Notes under the pieces: generated by a model
Database searches by the model: none
What the model saw: only the letters and a program-made list of their open reading frames with translations
What the model was told of the DNA's origin: nothing
Assembly: GCA_948847595.1 (NCBI GenBank)
Contig: CAQOGY010000005.1
Coordinates: 186,001-250,000, forward strand
DNA: 64,000 nucleotides
From: an uncultured Bacteroides sp.
GTDB taxonomy: Bacteria; Bacteroidota; Bacteroidia; Bacteroidales; Bacteroidaceae
Reading direction: 5' to 3'
Shown: piece after piece, positions 42,443 through 50,571 of the stretch
Layout of the letters: each line of letters opens with the position of its first letter
Numbering within the stretch: the stretch's first letter is position 1
Program-made: the position numbers and the translations under genes

Positions 42443-42799
42443 TCAAATAACGGAAAAACGAATGGCAGGCGGAGCGCGGAGTGCTGTCACTCCATGATAA
42501 GGAGCATGAAAATGTGTATGCTGCGGACGTTTGAGCAACAGGCACAATAAAAATGGGATGAAAAGGGAAAGAGCAAAAACAACAGCCGCACCGTCCACTG
42601 TCAGATGAGACAGGAAGTGGATATGTATCAGTTCGACTGTTGAATGTTTATGTGCCGCCCCTTTCTTGAACGGGTGTGAATGGACGATTGTCACGCCATT
42701 GACCACATGCACGTGGGCAAAGAATGTAAGACTTGCCAAATACGACACAAAGAGTATCGGCAAGAAATAGCGTGTAATATTCAATAACAATCGTTTCAC
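42443..42799 (-). CDS. His-rich small membrane protein upstream of TonB receptor
   Basis: 118 residues from the GTG at 42799. An ATG at 42847 is in frame but lies upstream of the predicted transcription start (box TATCTTTG at 42822-42829), so it is rejected. An N-terminal helix (YFLPILFVSYLASLTFFAHVH), then His-rich stretches (VHVVNGVTIVHSHPFKKGAAHKHST, IHIHFLSHL), a second helix (VVFALSLFIPFLLCLLL) and THFHAPYHG. The His clusters could bind Zn, Cu, Ni or heme in the periplasm. Family not recognised; probably works with the TonB receptor. Confidence 0.65.
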   Translation of the reverse strand: MKRLLLNITRYFLPILFVSYLASLTFFAHVHVVNGVTIVHSHPFKKGAAHKHSTVELIHIHFLSHLTVDGAAVVFALSLFIPFLLCLLLKRPQHTHFHAPYHGVTALRAPPAIRFSVI

Positions 42800-42821
42800 C
42801 TCATTTTTGCTTTGGGACGGC

Positions 42822-42829
42822 AAAGATAC
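42822..42829 (-). promoter_or_regulatory. -7 promoter box for His-rich protein/TonB receptor
   Basis: Minus-strand TATCTTTG with an ATTG box 19 bp upstream (42852-42849). Confidence 0.6.
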
Positions 42830-42869
42830 AAATATTTCTTTTAACAATCAATGTTCAGACAGAATACTG

Positions 42870-44468
42870 TTAATATACGGCTGAAGCTATCACTTGTATA
42901 AATAGAATCAGAAATACCATAGCAATCGGATAAACGGTTGCATAGGCCACACTGGGGATATTACTGTCCACCATCGAATCGGCAGCAGCCAGACCGGGCG
43001 TACTTGTCATACCGCCGGTAATAGTTCCCAGCAAATCGAGCAAACTGATTTTAAACACCAGACGTCCTACAAGGGTTGCAATGAGCATCGGCGCCAAAGT
43101 GATGGCTGCCCCTACTCCGAACATCAGCAATCCGCTTTCCTGAAAAGTGGCTACGAGGTTCTTTCCGGCAGAAGTTCCTACTTCAGCAAGGAAAAGAAGC
43201 AGTCCCAACTGACGCAGCAACTGATTGGCAGGCCCTGACATTGACCAAATGACGGGCCCTGTCTTACCGACAGCACTCAATACAAGAGCTACCATCAGAA
43301 CTCCCCCGGTCAATCCCGGCGAGAATGACAGGCTTTCAGAGAAAGAGATATTTATTTTGCCGAACAACACTCCCAGTACAATACCCATTGCAATCGGAAA
43401 GAAATCCGTATCGGATAGTTTCTTCGCGTTATTTCCCAGCAGACGGGCCACGCCTTTAAGTCCTTCTTTCTCGCCGACTACCATCAGTTTATCACCGAAC
43501 TTCAAAGCTAAATCGGGAGATGGAGACAAGTCGATACCGCTTCGACGGACACGGGTCACTGTACAACTGAAGTTTTTCTGTAAATTCAAGTCACCCAGTT
43601 GCTTGTTTATCATATCTTTTTTAGTCAGCAGCAGAGACTCGATTTCTTGTGTTTTGTCCAGAGGAAGCTCTCCTTCTTCACGTTTGCCTACCAACACTGC
43701 GAGTTGGTTCAGCGATTCTTCGCTGCCTACCGCCTGTATATAGTCTCCTTCATGTAGTACGGTAGAAGCGGTAGGAATGGATATTTCTTCCTTATGTTTC
43801 AGTCGTGAAATGACAGCTCCCGTCATACCACGTGCATTAATCTGCATCAGGCTGCGGTCGAATACATTCGCATTGGTGACACGATAGATACAGGTAGTCA
43901 ACTCCGGGAATTGGCTGCGGCGTTCTATCTCCAGACGGCGTGCTTCTTTATCCAAGTCCACCCGCATTATTTTAGGCAACAGTTTGACAAACAAAATCAC
44001 CCCGATCACTCCAAACGGATATGCGATACCGTAAGCAATGGATGCCAAAGGTGAATGTGTGCTGTCGATAGCGACTGCCAAACCCGGCGTACTGGTTAGC
44101 GCCCCGGCAATCAGGCCAACCACACTGGGTGTGTCGATATCGAACGCGTACTTCAGTCCTACTGCCGTGAGACAAGCGGAACTGATGATGAGAATGGTAA
44201 TGATAATCAACGTCTTTCCCTTGCTACGGAAAGAATCGAAGAATCCGGGCCCTGCTTGAATACCGATGGTAAAAATAAAAAGTACCAAACCGAAATTTCC
44301 CAATTCTTTGGGAATGATGACGCCATAATGCCCGAAAAGAAGTGCGATAAAGATTACCGCAGACACATCAAGAGATAACCCCTTAATCTTAATTCTTCCC
44401 AGCATAAATCCCAACGCGACAATCAGGAAAATGGAGAAATAAGAGGAGTGTAATAAGTCAGTAAACAT
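42870..44468 (-). CDS. YidE/AspT-type putative transporter with two TrkA-C domains
   Basis: 532 residues. Two membrane halves (about 1-190 and 370-532), each with a repeated motif around GLIAGALTSTPGLAVAIDST and GTITGGMTSTPGLAAADS, which mark the aspartate:alanine exchanger family duplication. Two cytosolic RCK/TrkA-C domains lie between them (about 200-365; SVLHEGDYIQAVGSEESLNQL and ALKFGDKLMVVGEKEGL). The substrate of the YidE group is unknown. It has a separate promoter box (44499-44506) and ends about 20 bp before the 5' region of the His-rich protein gene. Confidence 0.9.
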   Translation of the reverse strand: MFTDLLHSSYFSIFLIVALGFMLGRIKIKGLSLDVSAVIFIALLFGHYGVIIPKELGNFGLVLFIFTIGIQAGPGFFDSFRSKGKTLIIITILIISSACLTAVGLKYAFDIDTPSVVGLIAGALTSTPGLAVAIDSTHSPLASIAYGIAYPFGVIGVILFVKLLPKIMRVDLDKEARRLEIERRSQFPELTTCIYRVTNANVFDRSLMQINARGMTGAVISRLKHKEEISIPTASTVLHEGDYIQAVGSEESLNQLAVLVGKREEGELPLDKTQEIESLLLTKKDMINKQLGDLNLQKNFSCTVTRVRRSGIDLSPSPDLALKFGDKLMVVGEKEGLKGVARLLGNNAKKLSDTDFFPIAMGIVLGVLFGKINISFSESLSFSPGLTGGVLMVALVLSAVGKTGPVIWSMSGPANQLLRQLGLLLFLAEVGTSAGKNLVATFQESGLLMFGVGAAITLAPMLIATLVGRLVFKISLLDLLGTITGGMTSTPGLAAADSMVDSNIPSVAYATVYPIAMVFLILFIQVIASAVY

Positions 44469-44498
44469 AAAAATAAAGGTTAGTTTGTTTTAAGGGCG

Positions 44499-44506
44499 CA
44501 AAGGTA
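44499..44506 (-). promoter_or_regulatory. -7 promoter box for YidE/AspT-type transporter
   Basis: Minus-strand TACCTTTG, 31 bp before the start codon; it lies in the 49-bp gap after the CDF gene. Confidence 0.6.
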
Positions 44507-44517
44507 CGGATTTTATT

Positions 44518-45420
44518 TTAATCCGCACAACATTCCATCTTACAAGTGCCTTTCTCATTTTCAAATTCCAAAGTGGCATGATGAATACCTGCTTCCTCAA
44601 GCGCTTCTTTTATGTGATGTTTTATTTCTTCCATTTGTGTGATGTCATCAACCACAATATGGGCAGTCAACGCAGTTTCTGTTGTGCTCAACGCCCATAT
44701 ATGTAAATGATGGCAGTTTTCTACGCCGGGTTGTCCCATTATCAGTTGCTGAATCTTTTGTGCATCTATGCCTACCGGAACACCATCCAATGACAAGCGA
44801 AGACTATCGTGAAGCAATCCCCAGGTAGAAATAATAATGACAACGGCTATCGCGAGCCCGATTATCGGGTCGATAATGCTCCATCCCGTATGCATGATGA
44901 TAATCCCGGAGACACCTACGCCGACAGATACCAGCGCGTCGGCTGCCATATGCAGGTAAGCTCCTTTCACATTCAGATCTTTATCTTTGTCCTTCATAAA
45001 AAGCCAGGCAGTGAGCGCATTGATTATCACCCCTACTCCCGCCGTCCAAGCTATGGCAGACCCATCGACGGAAACCGGATGAAACAGTTTGTCTATGCTC
45101 TCGGCAATGATAATGCCGACAGCAACTAATAGTATGACTGCATTCAATAAAGAGACAAGTACGGTACTTTTCTTATACCCATAAGTATAACGGCTATTAG
45201 GATGAACTCTTTCCAGCCGGAAAGCCAGCATGGCGAGTACAAGACTTGCCACATCGCCCAGATTATGTCCGGCATCGGAAAGCAAACCAAGAGAATTATA
45301 ATAAAAACCGACTCCGAATTCTACGATAACGAAAGCTATATTCAGAGCGATACCTATAATAAAGGCTTTATTGAGCGATGTCAACCGATGATTATGTTCG
45401 TGATGATGATGAGGTTCCAT
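44518..45420 (-). CDS. zinc-type cation diffusion facilitator (CzcD/ZitB-like)
   Basis: 300 residues. A His-rich N-terminus (MEPHHHHEHNHR) and six transmembrane helices; motif LSDAGHNLGDVASL (H-x3-D site of zinc CDFs) in helix 2 and HMAADALVSVGVGVSG in helix 5. A C-terminal cytosolic domain ends in KGTCKMECCAD, Cys-rich. It exports Zn2+ (perhaps Cd2+/Co2+) by proton antiport. Different subtype from the CDF at 37275. Own promoter box at 45475-45482. Confidence 0.93.
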   Translation of the reverse strand: MEPHHHHEHNHRLTSLNKAFIIGIALNIAFVIVEFGVGFYYNSLGLLSDAGHNLGDVASLVLAMLAFRLERVHPNSRYTYGYKKSTVLVSLLNAVILLVAVGIIIAESIDKLFHPVSVDGSAIAWTAGVGVIINALTAWLFMKDKDKDLNVKGAYLHMAADALVSVGVGVSGIIIMHTGWSIIDPIIGLAIAVVIIISTWGLLHDSLRLSLDGVPVGIDAQKIQQLIMGQPGVENCHHLHIWALSTTETALTAHIVVDDITQMEEIKHHIKEALEEAGIHHATLEFENEKGTCKMECCAD

Positions 45421-45474
45421 ATTATACAGCTATTATTCTTTATATATAAGAAACATCTACAGAAATAATTAGTT

Positions 45475-45482
45475 CAAAAGTA
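45475..45482 (-). promoter_or_regulatory. -7 promoter box for zinc-type CDF
   Basis: Minus-strand TACTTTTG fits TAnnTTTG, 54 bp before the start codon. Confidence 0.5.
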
Positions 45483-45541
45483 CCCATTATGATTAATGAC
45501 TTGATTCTTTTTTTCATATCCTATAGGCATTAACATAAAAC

Positions 45542-45576
45542 AAGCCACCGGAATGAGTCGCTCATTCCGATGGCTT
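45542..45576 (-). terminator. distal terminator hairpin after KDPG aldolase
   Basis: AAGCCA and CGGAATGAG (45542-45557) face CTCATTCCG and TGGCTT (45561-45576), with a single C/A mismatch; T-rich (GTTTTATG) on the minus strand. Confidence 0.75.
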
Positions 45577-45606
45577 ATCCCCTTTAAACACCTTTAAACA
45601 AAATGA

Positions 45607-45657
45607 AAATATGCCTCATTTACTAACTAAACTAACTAACCCTTCGAGGCATATTTT
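45607..45657 (-). terminator. proximal inverted repeat after KDPG aldolase
   Basis: AAAATATGCCTC (45607-45618) and GAGGCATATTTT (45646-45657) are perfect 12-bp arms with a 27-nt loop of ACTAACTA-type repeats. Followed by TTTCATTTTG on the minus strand. Confidence 0.6.
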
Positions 45658-45714
45658 AAAGAGACTGTCGCATCAGCCCCCCTTTCTTATATAGATGGCT
45701 TTCGCCCTCTAGTC

Positions 45715-46383
45715 TTATTTACGAGCTTCAGCGATATAGCCGAGCGCTTCTTCGCATTTTGCAGTTACATAAGCCCAGTCTTCTGCTGCTACCTTATCTT
45801 TCGGGAACAGTTTAGAACCCATACCTACGCAGAATACGCCGGCTTTAATCCATGCAGTCAGGTTTTCCTTAGTAGGTTCCACCCCACCGGTCACCATCAG
45901 CTTAGACCATGGCATCGGAGCCATCAGGCCTTTTACGAAGTTAGTTCCATAAACGTCACCCGGGAATACTTTGCAAAGGTCGCAACCTACTTCCTGAGCG
46001 AACCCGACTTCGGATACAGAACCACAACCTGGAGTATAAGCTACCGAACGACGGTTACATACCTTAGCTATTTCAGGATTGAACAACGGGCCTACTACGA
46101 AGTTAGCACCCAGTTGCAAGTACATGGCAGCAGTAGCCGGGTCAACAATAGAACCAATACCGATTGCCATTTCAGGACATTCCTTTGCTGCGAATTTTAC
46201 GATTTCAGCAAATACTTCCTGCGCGAAGTCACCACGGTTTGTGAATTCGAAAGCACGAACACCACCATCATAACAAGCCTTTACTACTTTCTTTGCAACT
46301 TCTGCGTCTTTGTGATAGAATACAGGAACCATTCCTGTAGAGCCGATTTTATTCAATACGGCTATTTTATCAAATTTTGCCAT
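45715..46383 (-). CDS. eda: KDPG aldolase (2-dehydro-3-deoxyphosphogluconate aldolase)
   Basis: Class I aldolase that splits KDPG to pyruvate and glyceraldehyde 3-phosphate, the last step of hexuronate breakdown; 222 residues. The Schiff-base Lys is in CDLCKVFPGDVYG, the catalytic Glu in VRAFEFTNRGD, and the phosphate site in MVTGGVEPTKEN. Downstream of KDG kinase on the same strand (75-bp gap), so both likely belong to one transcript controlled from the LacI-operator promoter at 47617-47634. Confidence 0.95.
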   Translation of the reverse strand: MAKFDKIAVLNKIGSTGMVPVFYHKDAEVAKKVVKACYDGGVRAFEFTNRGDFAQEVFAEIVKFAAKECPEMAIGIGSIVDPATAAMYLQLGANFVVGPLFNPEIAKVCNRRSVAYTPGCGSVSEVGFAQEVGCDLCKVFPGDVYGTNFVKGLMAPMPWSKLMVTGGVEPTKENLTAWIKAGVFCVGMGSKLFPKDKVAAEDWAYVTAKCEEALGYIAEARK

Positions 46384-46458
46384 TTTATTATTTACTATTT
46401 TAAATGAATTGATTTTTCAAACTCTCAACTCTCCATTTTCAACTCTCAACTTATCTCC

Positions 46459-47484
46459 TTATCTCTGTACGCGACCGCTTGCGTCACCACCAGCCAATGC
46501 TTCAACTTCCTCTACGGAAACAAGGTTGAAGTCACCATTGATAGTATGTTTCAAAGCAGATGCGGCAACAGCAAATTCAAGAGCTTCGCCCTGATTAGGC
46601 TTAGTCATCAAACCATGGATGATACCACCTGAGAATGAGTCACCACCACCTACACGGTCGATAATCGGGTCAATATCATAACGCTTTGAAGTATAGAACT
46701 CTTCTCCGTTGTAAATCATAGCTTTCCAACCATTGTGAGTAGCAGAGAAAGATTCGCGCAATGTAGAAACGACATATTTGAATCCGAATTCTTTCATCAT
46801 CTGTTGGAAGATTCCTTTGTAACCTTCAGCATCCGTGTGACCTGCCTCAACGTCAGCATCCGGTTTGAATCCCAAGCATAATTCTGCGTCTTCTTCGTTA
46901 CCGATACATACGTCTACAAACTGCATCAACGGTTTCATGATAGACTGCGCTTTTTCTTTAGTCCACAGTTTCTTACGGAAGTTCAAGTCAACAGAAACAG
47001 TTACACCGTGACGTTTTGCAGCTTCGCAAGCCAGACGGGTCAGTTCGGCAGCCTTGTCAGAGATAGCCGGAGTGATACCAGACCAGTGGAACCAGTCAGC
47101 ACCTTCCATGATAGCGTCAAAGTCGAAGTCAGCAGCATCGGCTTCGGCAATTGCAGAATGAGCGCGGTCATAAATAACCTTGCTAGGACGCATAGAAGCA
47201 CCTGTTTCCAAATAGTAGATACCTACGCGGTCGCCCCCACGAGCAATAAAGTCTGTCTTCACACCATATTTACGCAATGCGTTAACAGCAGACTGTCCGA
47301 TTTCGTGCTTCGGCAATTTAGTTACGAAATAAGCTTCATGTCCGTAGTTGGCACAGCTCACTGCAACGTTCGCTTCTCCACCACCATATACTACATCAAA
47401 AGAGTCAGATTGAACAAAACGAGTATTACCCGGAGTTGATAATCTAAGCATGATTTCGCCTAACGTAACGACTTTCTTTCCCAT
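46459..47484 (-). CDS. kdgK: 2-dehydro-3-deoxygluconokinase (PfkB family)
   Basis: Phosphorylates KDG with ATP; 341 residues of the ribokinase/PfkB fold. N-terminal VVTLGEIMLRLSTPGNTRFVQ and VVYGGGEANVAVSCANYG are typical of KdgK, and the catalytic Asp lies in RVGGGDSFSGGIIHGLM. Upstream of the KDPG aldolase gene, so KDG is taken to pyruvate and GAP by this pair. Divergent from a LacI regulator/altronate dehydratase pair, which supports KDG rather than another sugar as substrate. Confidence 0.93.
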   Translation of the reverse strand: MGKKVVTLGEIMLRLSTPGNTRFVQSDSFDVVYGGGEANVAVSCANYGHEAYFVTKLPKHEIGQSAVNALRKYGVKTDFIARGGDRVGIYYLETGASMRPSKVIYDRAHSAIAEADAADFDFDAIMEGADWFHWSGITPAISDKAAELTRLACEAAKRHGVTVSVDLNFRKKLWTKEKAQSIMKPLMQFVDVCIGNEEDAELCLGFKPDADVEAGHTDAEGYKGIFQQMMKEFGFKYVVSTLRESFSATHNGWKAMIYNGEEFYTSKRYDIDPIIDRVGGGDSFSGGIIHGLMTKPNQGEALEFAVAASALKHTINGDFNLVSVEEVEALAGGDASGRVQR

Positions 47485-47616
47485 AATTTTATGTTTTAAT
47501 TTCTAAGTTATTAATATTATGAACTTTCAATTTATCATTTTAGCCCTATTTTTAGGGTTAACACACTGATAACATGATTATTAAACCATCAAAAGGTTAA
47601 CACTGCATACCTTTCG

Positions 47617-47634
47617 TGTGCGGGCACAAAGATA
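47617..47634 (-). promoter_or_regulatory. kdgK promoter box with overlapping LacI-type operator O1
   Basis: Palindrome TGTGCGGGCACA (47617-47628) overlaps the minus-strand -7 box TATCTTTG (47634-47627). A repressor bound here would block kdgK-eda transcription. Confidence 0.7.
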
Positions 47635-47664
47635 CAACAATTTTCGTAATTACAAAAATTGTTA

Positions 47665-47672
47665 TATATTTG
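47665..47672 (+). promoter_or_regulatory. -7 promoter box for the LacI regulator/uxaA
   Basis: TATATTTG fits TAnnTTTG; predicted start near 47679, upstream of operator O2 (47699-47710). Confidence 0.6.
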
Positions 47673-47698
47673 TATCGAAAATATTAAGATTATTATTG

Positions 47699-47710
47699 TG
47701 TGCGAGCACA
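47699..47710 (+). promoter_or_regulatory. LacI-type operator O2
   Basis: TGTGCGAGCACA differs from O1 at one central base. It lies about 20 bp downstream of the predicted start and 26 bp before the regulator's ATG, a roadblock position for autorepression. Confidence 0.7.
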
Positions 47711-47736
47711 TATACCTATATAAATAAGGTTATCGT

Positions 47737-48801
47737 ATGAATAAATTGCCCGAAAGGATTAGAATCAAAGACATCGCCCGCTTGGCGGATGTATCAGTGG
47801 GAACGGTAGACCGCGTCATTCACGGACGCAGCGGAGTATCGGAAGCAAGCAAAAAACGCGTGGAGGAAATCCTGAAGCAACTCGACTATCAGCCCAACAT
47901 GTACGCCAGCGCCCTGGCATCCAACAAGAAATATACGTTTATCTGTCTTTTGCCGGAACACCTGGAAGGCGAATACTGGACAGCCGTTGAGTCGGGTATC
48001 CATGAAGCTATCGCCACCTATTCGGATTTCAACACTTCGGTGAAAATCAACTATTACGACCCATACGACTATCATTCGTTTGTCGATGCCAGTGAAGCGA
48101 TTCTGAAGCTTCAGCCGGACGGAGTCATGGTAGCTCCTACCGCTCCCCAATATACAAAGGGATTCACGGATCAGTTGCAGGCACTGGATATACCTTATAT
48201 ATATATAGACTCAAATATCAAAGATGTTCCTCCCCTCGCCTTCTTCGGTCAGAACTCACGCCAAAGCGGATACTTTGCCGCACGGATGATGATGCTACTG
48301 GCACGGGACGAGAAGGAAATCGTCATTTTCCGTAAAATACATGAAGGTATTGTAGGTTCCAATCAGCAAGAGAACAGAGAAATCGGTTTCAGGCAGTACA
48401 TGGAAGAGCATCATCCGTCTTGTAATATACTGGAGCTCGACTTGCATGCCGAACGCAACGACGAAGACAACGAGATGCTGGATGAATTCTTCCGTACCCA
48501 CCCGACGGTGAAGAACGGAATCACCTTCAACTCCAAAGTCTACATCGTCGGCGAATACCTGCAAAGTCGCGGAAAGAAAGATTTCAATCTGATAGGCTAT
48601 GACCTTCTGGAACGGAATGTCACCTGCCTGAAAGAAGGAAATGTCTCCTTCCTCATTGCCCAGCAACCGGAACTACAAGGCGCCAACGGTATAAAAGCTC
48701 TTTGCGACCACCTCATCTTCAAAAAAGAGGTCACTTGCATCAACTATATGCCTATCGACTTGTTGACAGTAGAAACAATTGACTATTACCATAGCAAATA
48801 A
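47737..48801 (+). CDS. LacI-family transcriptional regulator of hexuronate genes
   Basis: 354 residues. LacI helix-turn-helix at the N-terminus (IRIKDIARLADVSVGTVDRVIHGRSGVS, residues 8-35) and hinge; then a periplasmic-binding-like effector domain (KKYTFICLLPEHLEGEYW, YIYIDSNIKDVPPLAFFGQNSRQSG). Located between kdgK (divergent) and uxaA (co-directional), with two matching palindromes in the intergenic region, it most likely represses both arms until KDG, galacturonate or a related acid is present. The effector is inferred. Confidence 0.92.
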   Translation: MNKLPERIRIKDIARLADVSVGTVDRVIHGRSGVSEASKKRVEEILKQLDYQPNMYASALASNKKYTFICLLPEHLEGEYWTAVESGIHEAIATYSDFNTSVKINYYDPYDYHSFVDASEAILKLQPDGVMVAPTAPQYTKGFTDQLQALDIPYIYIDSNIKDVPPLAFFGQNSRQSGYFAARMMMLLARDEKEIVIFRKIHEGIVGSNQQENREIGFRQYMEEHHPSCNILELDLHAERNDEDNEMLDEFFRTHPTVKNGITFNSKVYIVGEYLQSRGKKDFNLIGYDLLERNVTCLKEGNVSFLIAQQPELQGANGIKALCDHLIFKKEVTCINYMPIDLLTVETIDYYHSK

Positions 48802-48831
48802 CAACGAAATACAACTTTACAAGTACATTAC

Positions 48832-50322
48832 ATGGAAACAAAGTATTTAAGAATTAATCCTGCCGACAACGTTGCCGTTGCCATTGTTAACCTCCCGGCA
48901 GGAGAGCATCTCTCTGTAGATGGCATTGAGATTACATTGAACGAAGACATTCCCGCCGGACACAAATTCGCATTGAAGAATTTTGCAGAGGGTGAAAATG
49001 TAATCAAGTACGGTTACCCCATCGGTCATGCCTTGATGGCCAGACAACAGGGTGACTGGATGAACGAAACGAACATCAAGACCAACCTCGCCGGATTGTT
49101 GGAATATACCTACAACCCGGTTCAGGTTTCTTTGGATATCGCCCGCAAAGACCTTACCTTCAAAGGGTATCGCCGCAAAAACGGTGACGTAGGTATTAGA
49201 AACGAAATATGGATTATCCCGACTGTGGGTTGCGTGAACGGCATCATCGGACAATTGGCCGAAGGGCTGCGCCGCGAAACGGAAGGCAAAGGCGTGGATG
49301 CCATTGTCGCTTTCCCGCACAACTACGGTTGCTCGCAACTCGGTGACGACCACGAGAATACGAAGAAGATTCTTCGTGACATGGTGCTTCATCCTAATGC
49401 GGGTGCAGTGTTGATAGTGGGTCTGGGATGCGAGAACAATCAGCCGGATGTATTCCGCGAATTTCTGGGCGAGTATGATGAAGACCGCGTGAAGTTCATG
49501 GTCACTCAGAAAGTAGGCGACGAATACGAAGAAGGAATGGAAATCCTGCGTGATTTATATGCGAAAGCATCTAAAGACGAGCGTACCGATGTTCCTTTGT
49601 CCGAACTTCGTGTAGGCCTGAAATGTGGTGGTTCCGATGGTTTCTCCGGTATTACGGCAAACCCGTTGCTCGGCATGTTCTCCGATTTCCTGATTGCACA
49701 GGGTGGCACAAGCGTATTGACGGAAGTTCCCGAAATGTTCGGTGCGGAAACAATCCTGATGAACCGTTGCGAAAACAAAGACTTGTTCGAGCAGACTGTA
49801 CATCTGATTAATGACTTCAAGGAATACTTCCTGTCACATGGAGAGCCTGTCGGCGAAAACCCGTCTCCGGGAAACAAAGCCGGTGGTATCTCTACATTGG
49901 AAGAAAAAGCGTTGGGATGTACGCAGAAATGCGGAAAGAGTTATGTATCCGGCGTAATGCCTTACGGCGAACGTTTGCAAAAGAAAGGGCTTAACCTGCT
50001 TTCTGCTCCGGGCAATGACCTGGTTGCAGCCACTACTCTTGCGGCAAGCGGATGCCACATGGTACTTTTCACAACCGGACGCGGAACGCCATTCGGCACT
50101 TTTGTCCCGACCATGAAGATTTCCACCAACTCGACTTTGGCTAAAAACAAACCGGGATGGATTGACTTCAATGCAGGGGTTATCGTTGAGAACGAACCGA
50201 TGGAGAAGACTTGCGAGCACTTCATTGATTACGTTATCAAAGTGGCAAGCGGTGAGTTCGTTAATAACGAAAAGAAAGGGTATCGCGAAATTGCTATCTT
50301 CAAGACAGGCGTAACTTTATAA
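48832..50322 (+). CDS. uxaA: altronate dehydratase
   Basis: Dehydrates D-altronate to KDG in galacturonate breakdown; 496 residues. An N-terminal SAF domain (about 1-95, NVAVAIVNLPAGEHL) and a C-terminal UxaA domain with RKNGDVGIRNEIWIIPTVGCVNG, FPHNYGCSQLGDDHENT, KCGGSDGFSG and GNDLVAATTLAASGCHMVLFTTGRGTPFG. Conserved Cys residues (e.g. C in NYGCS) may hold the metal/cluster site. Follows the LacI gene by 30 bp. Tagaturonate reductase and uronate isomerase are not in this window, so the pathway is incomplete here. Confidence 0.95.
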   Translation: METKYLRINPADNVAVAIVNLPAGEHLSVDGIEITLNEDIPAGHKFALKNFAEGENVIKYGYPIGHALMARQQGDWMNETNIKTNLAGLLEYTYNPVQVSLDIARKDLTFKGYRRKNGDVGIRNEIWIIPTVGCVNGIIGQLAEGLRRETEGKGVDAIVAFPHNYGCSQLGDDHENTKKILRDMVLHPNAGAVLIVGLGCENNQPDVFREFLGEYDEDRVKFMVTQKVGDEYEEGMEILRDLYAKASKDERTDVPLSELRVGLKCGGSDGFSGITANPLLGMFSDFLIAQGGTSVLTEVPEMFGAETILMNRCENKDLFEQTVHLINDFKEYFLSHGEPVGENPSPGNKAGGISTLEEKALGCTQKCGKSYVSGVMPYGERLQKKGLNLLSAPGNDLVAATTLAASGCHMVLFTTGRGTPFGTFVPTMKISTNSTLAKNKPGWIDFNAGVIVENEPMEKTCEHFIDYVIKVASGEFVNNEKKGYREIAIFKTGVTL

Positions 50323-50380
50323 ATCGCCTTTTATTCCGTATTCTGATAAAAAGAATAGATTGTTAGAATTATAATACGAG

Positions 50381-50430
50381 TTGCTATCCCTCACTCAATG
50401 ACAAATTGAACGGGATAGCAATTTTTTTTT
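50381..50430 (+). terminator. terminator after uxaA
   Basis: TTGCTATCCC (50381-50390) with GGGATAGCAA (50412-50421), an inner TCAAT/ATTGA pair, then nine T. Confidence 0.92.
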
Positions 50431-50544
50431 AGATTTATGACTATTCCAATGCAGCCGAATAGAGAAATATCTATCCAACTTCTTTTTTGAACCTGTTTAT
50501 TGAAATAATCAGATAAAATCTTGTTCATCTTAAATGTTTTATTT

Positions 50545-50563
50545 TACTTTGCACTACAAAGTA
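50545..50563 (+). promoter_or_regulatory. palindromic operator/promoter of the CreD operon
   Basis: TACTTTG (50545-50551), CACTA, CAAAGTA (50557-50563): a perfect 7-bp-arm inverted repeat whose left arm resembles the -7 element. It sits 9 bp before the ATG at 50572. The operon's own winged-helix protein is the natural candidate to bind it. Confidence 0.55.
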
Positions 50564-50571
50564 CTTTTAAT

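Noticed and set aside
42800..42847. ATG 42847 as start of the His-rich protein
   Set aside because: A -7 box at 42822-42829 puts transcription start downstream of it; the GTG at 42799 directly precedes the membrane helix.
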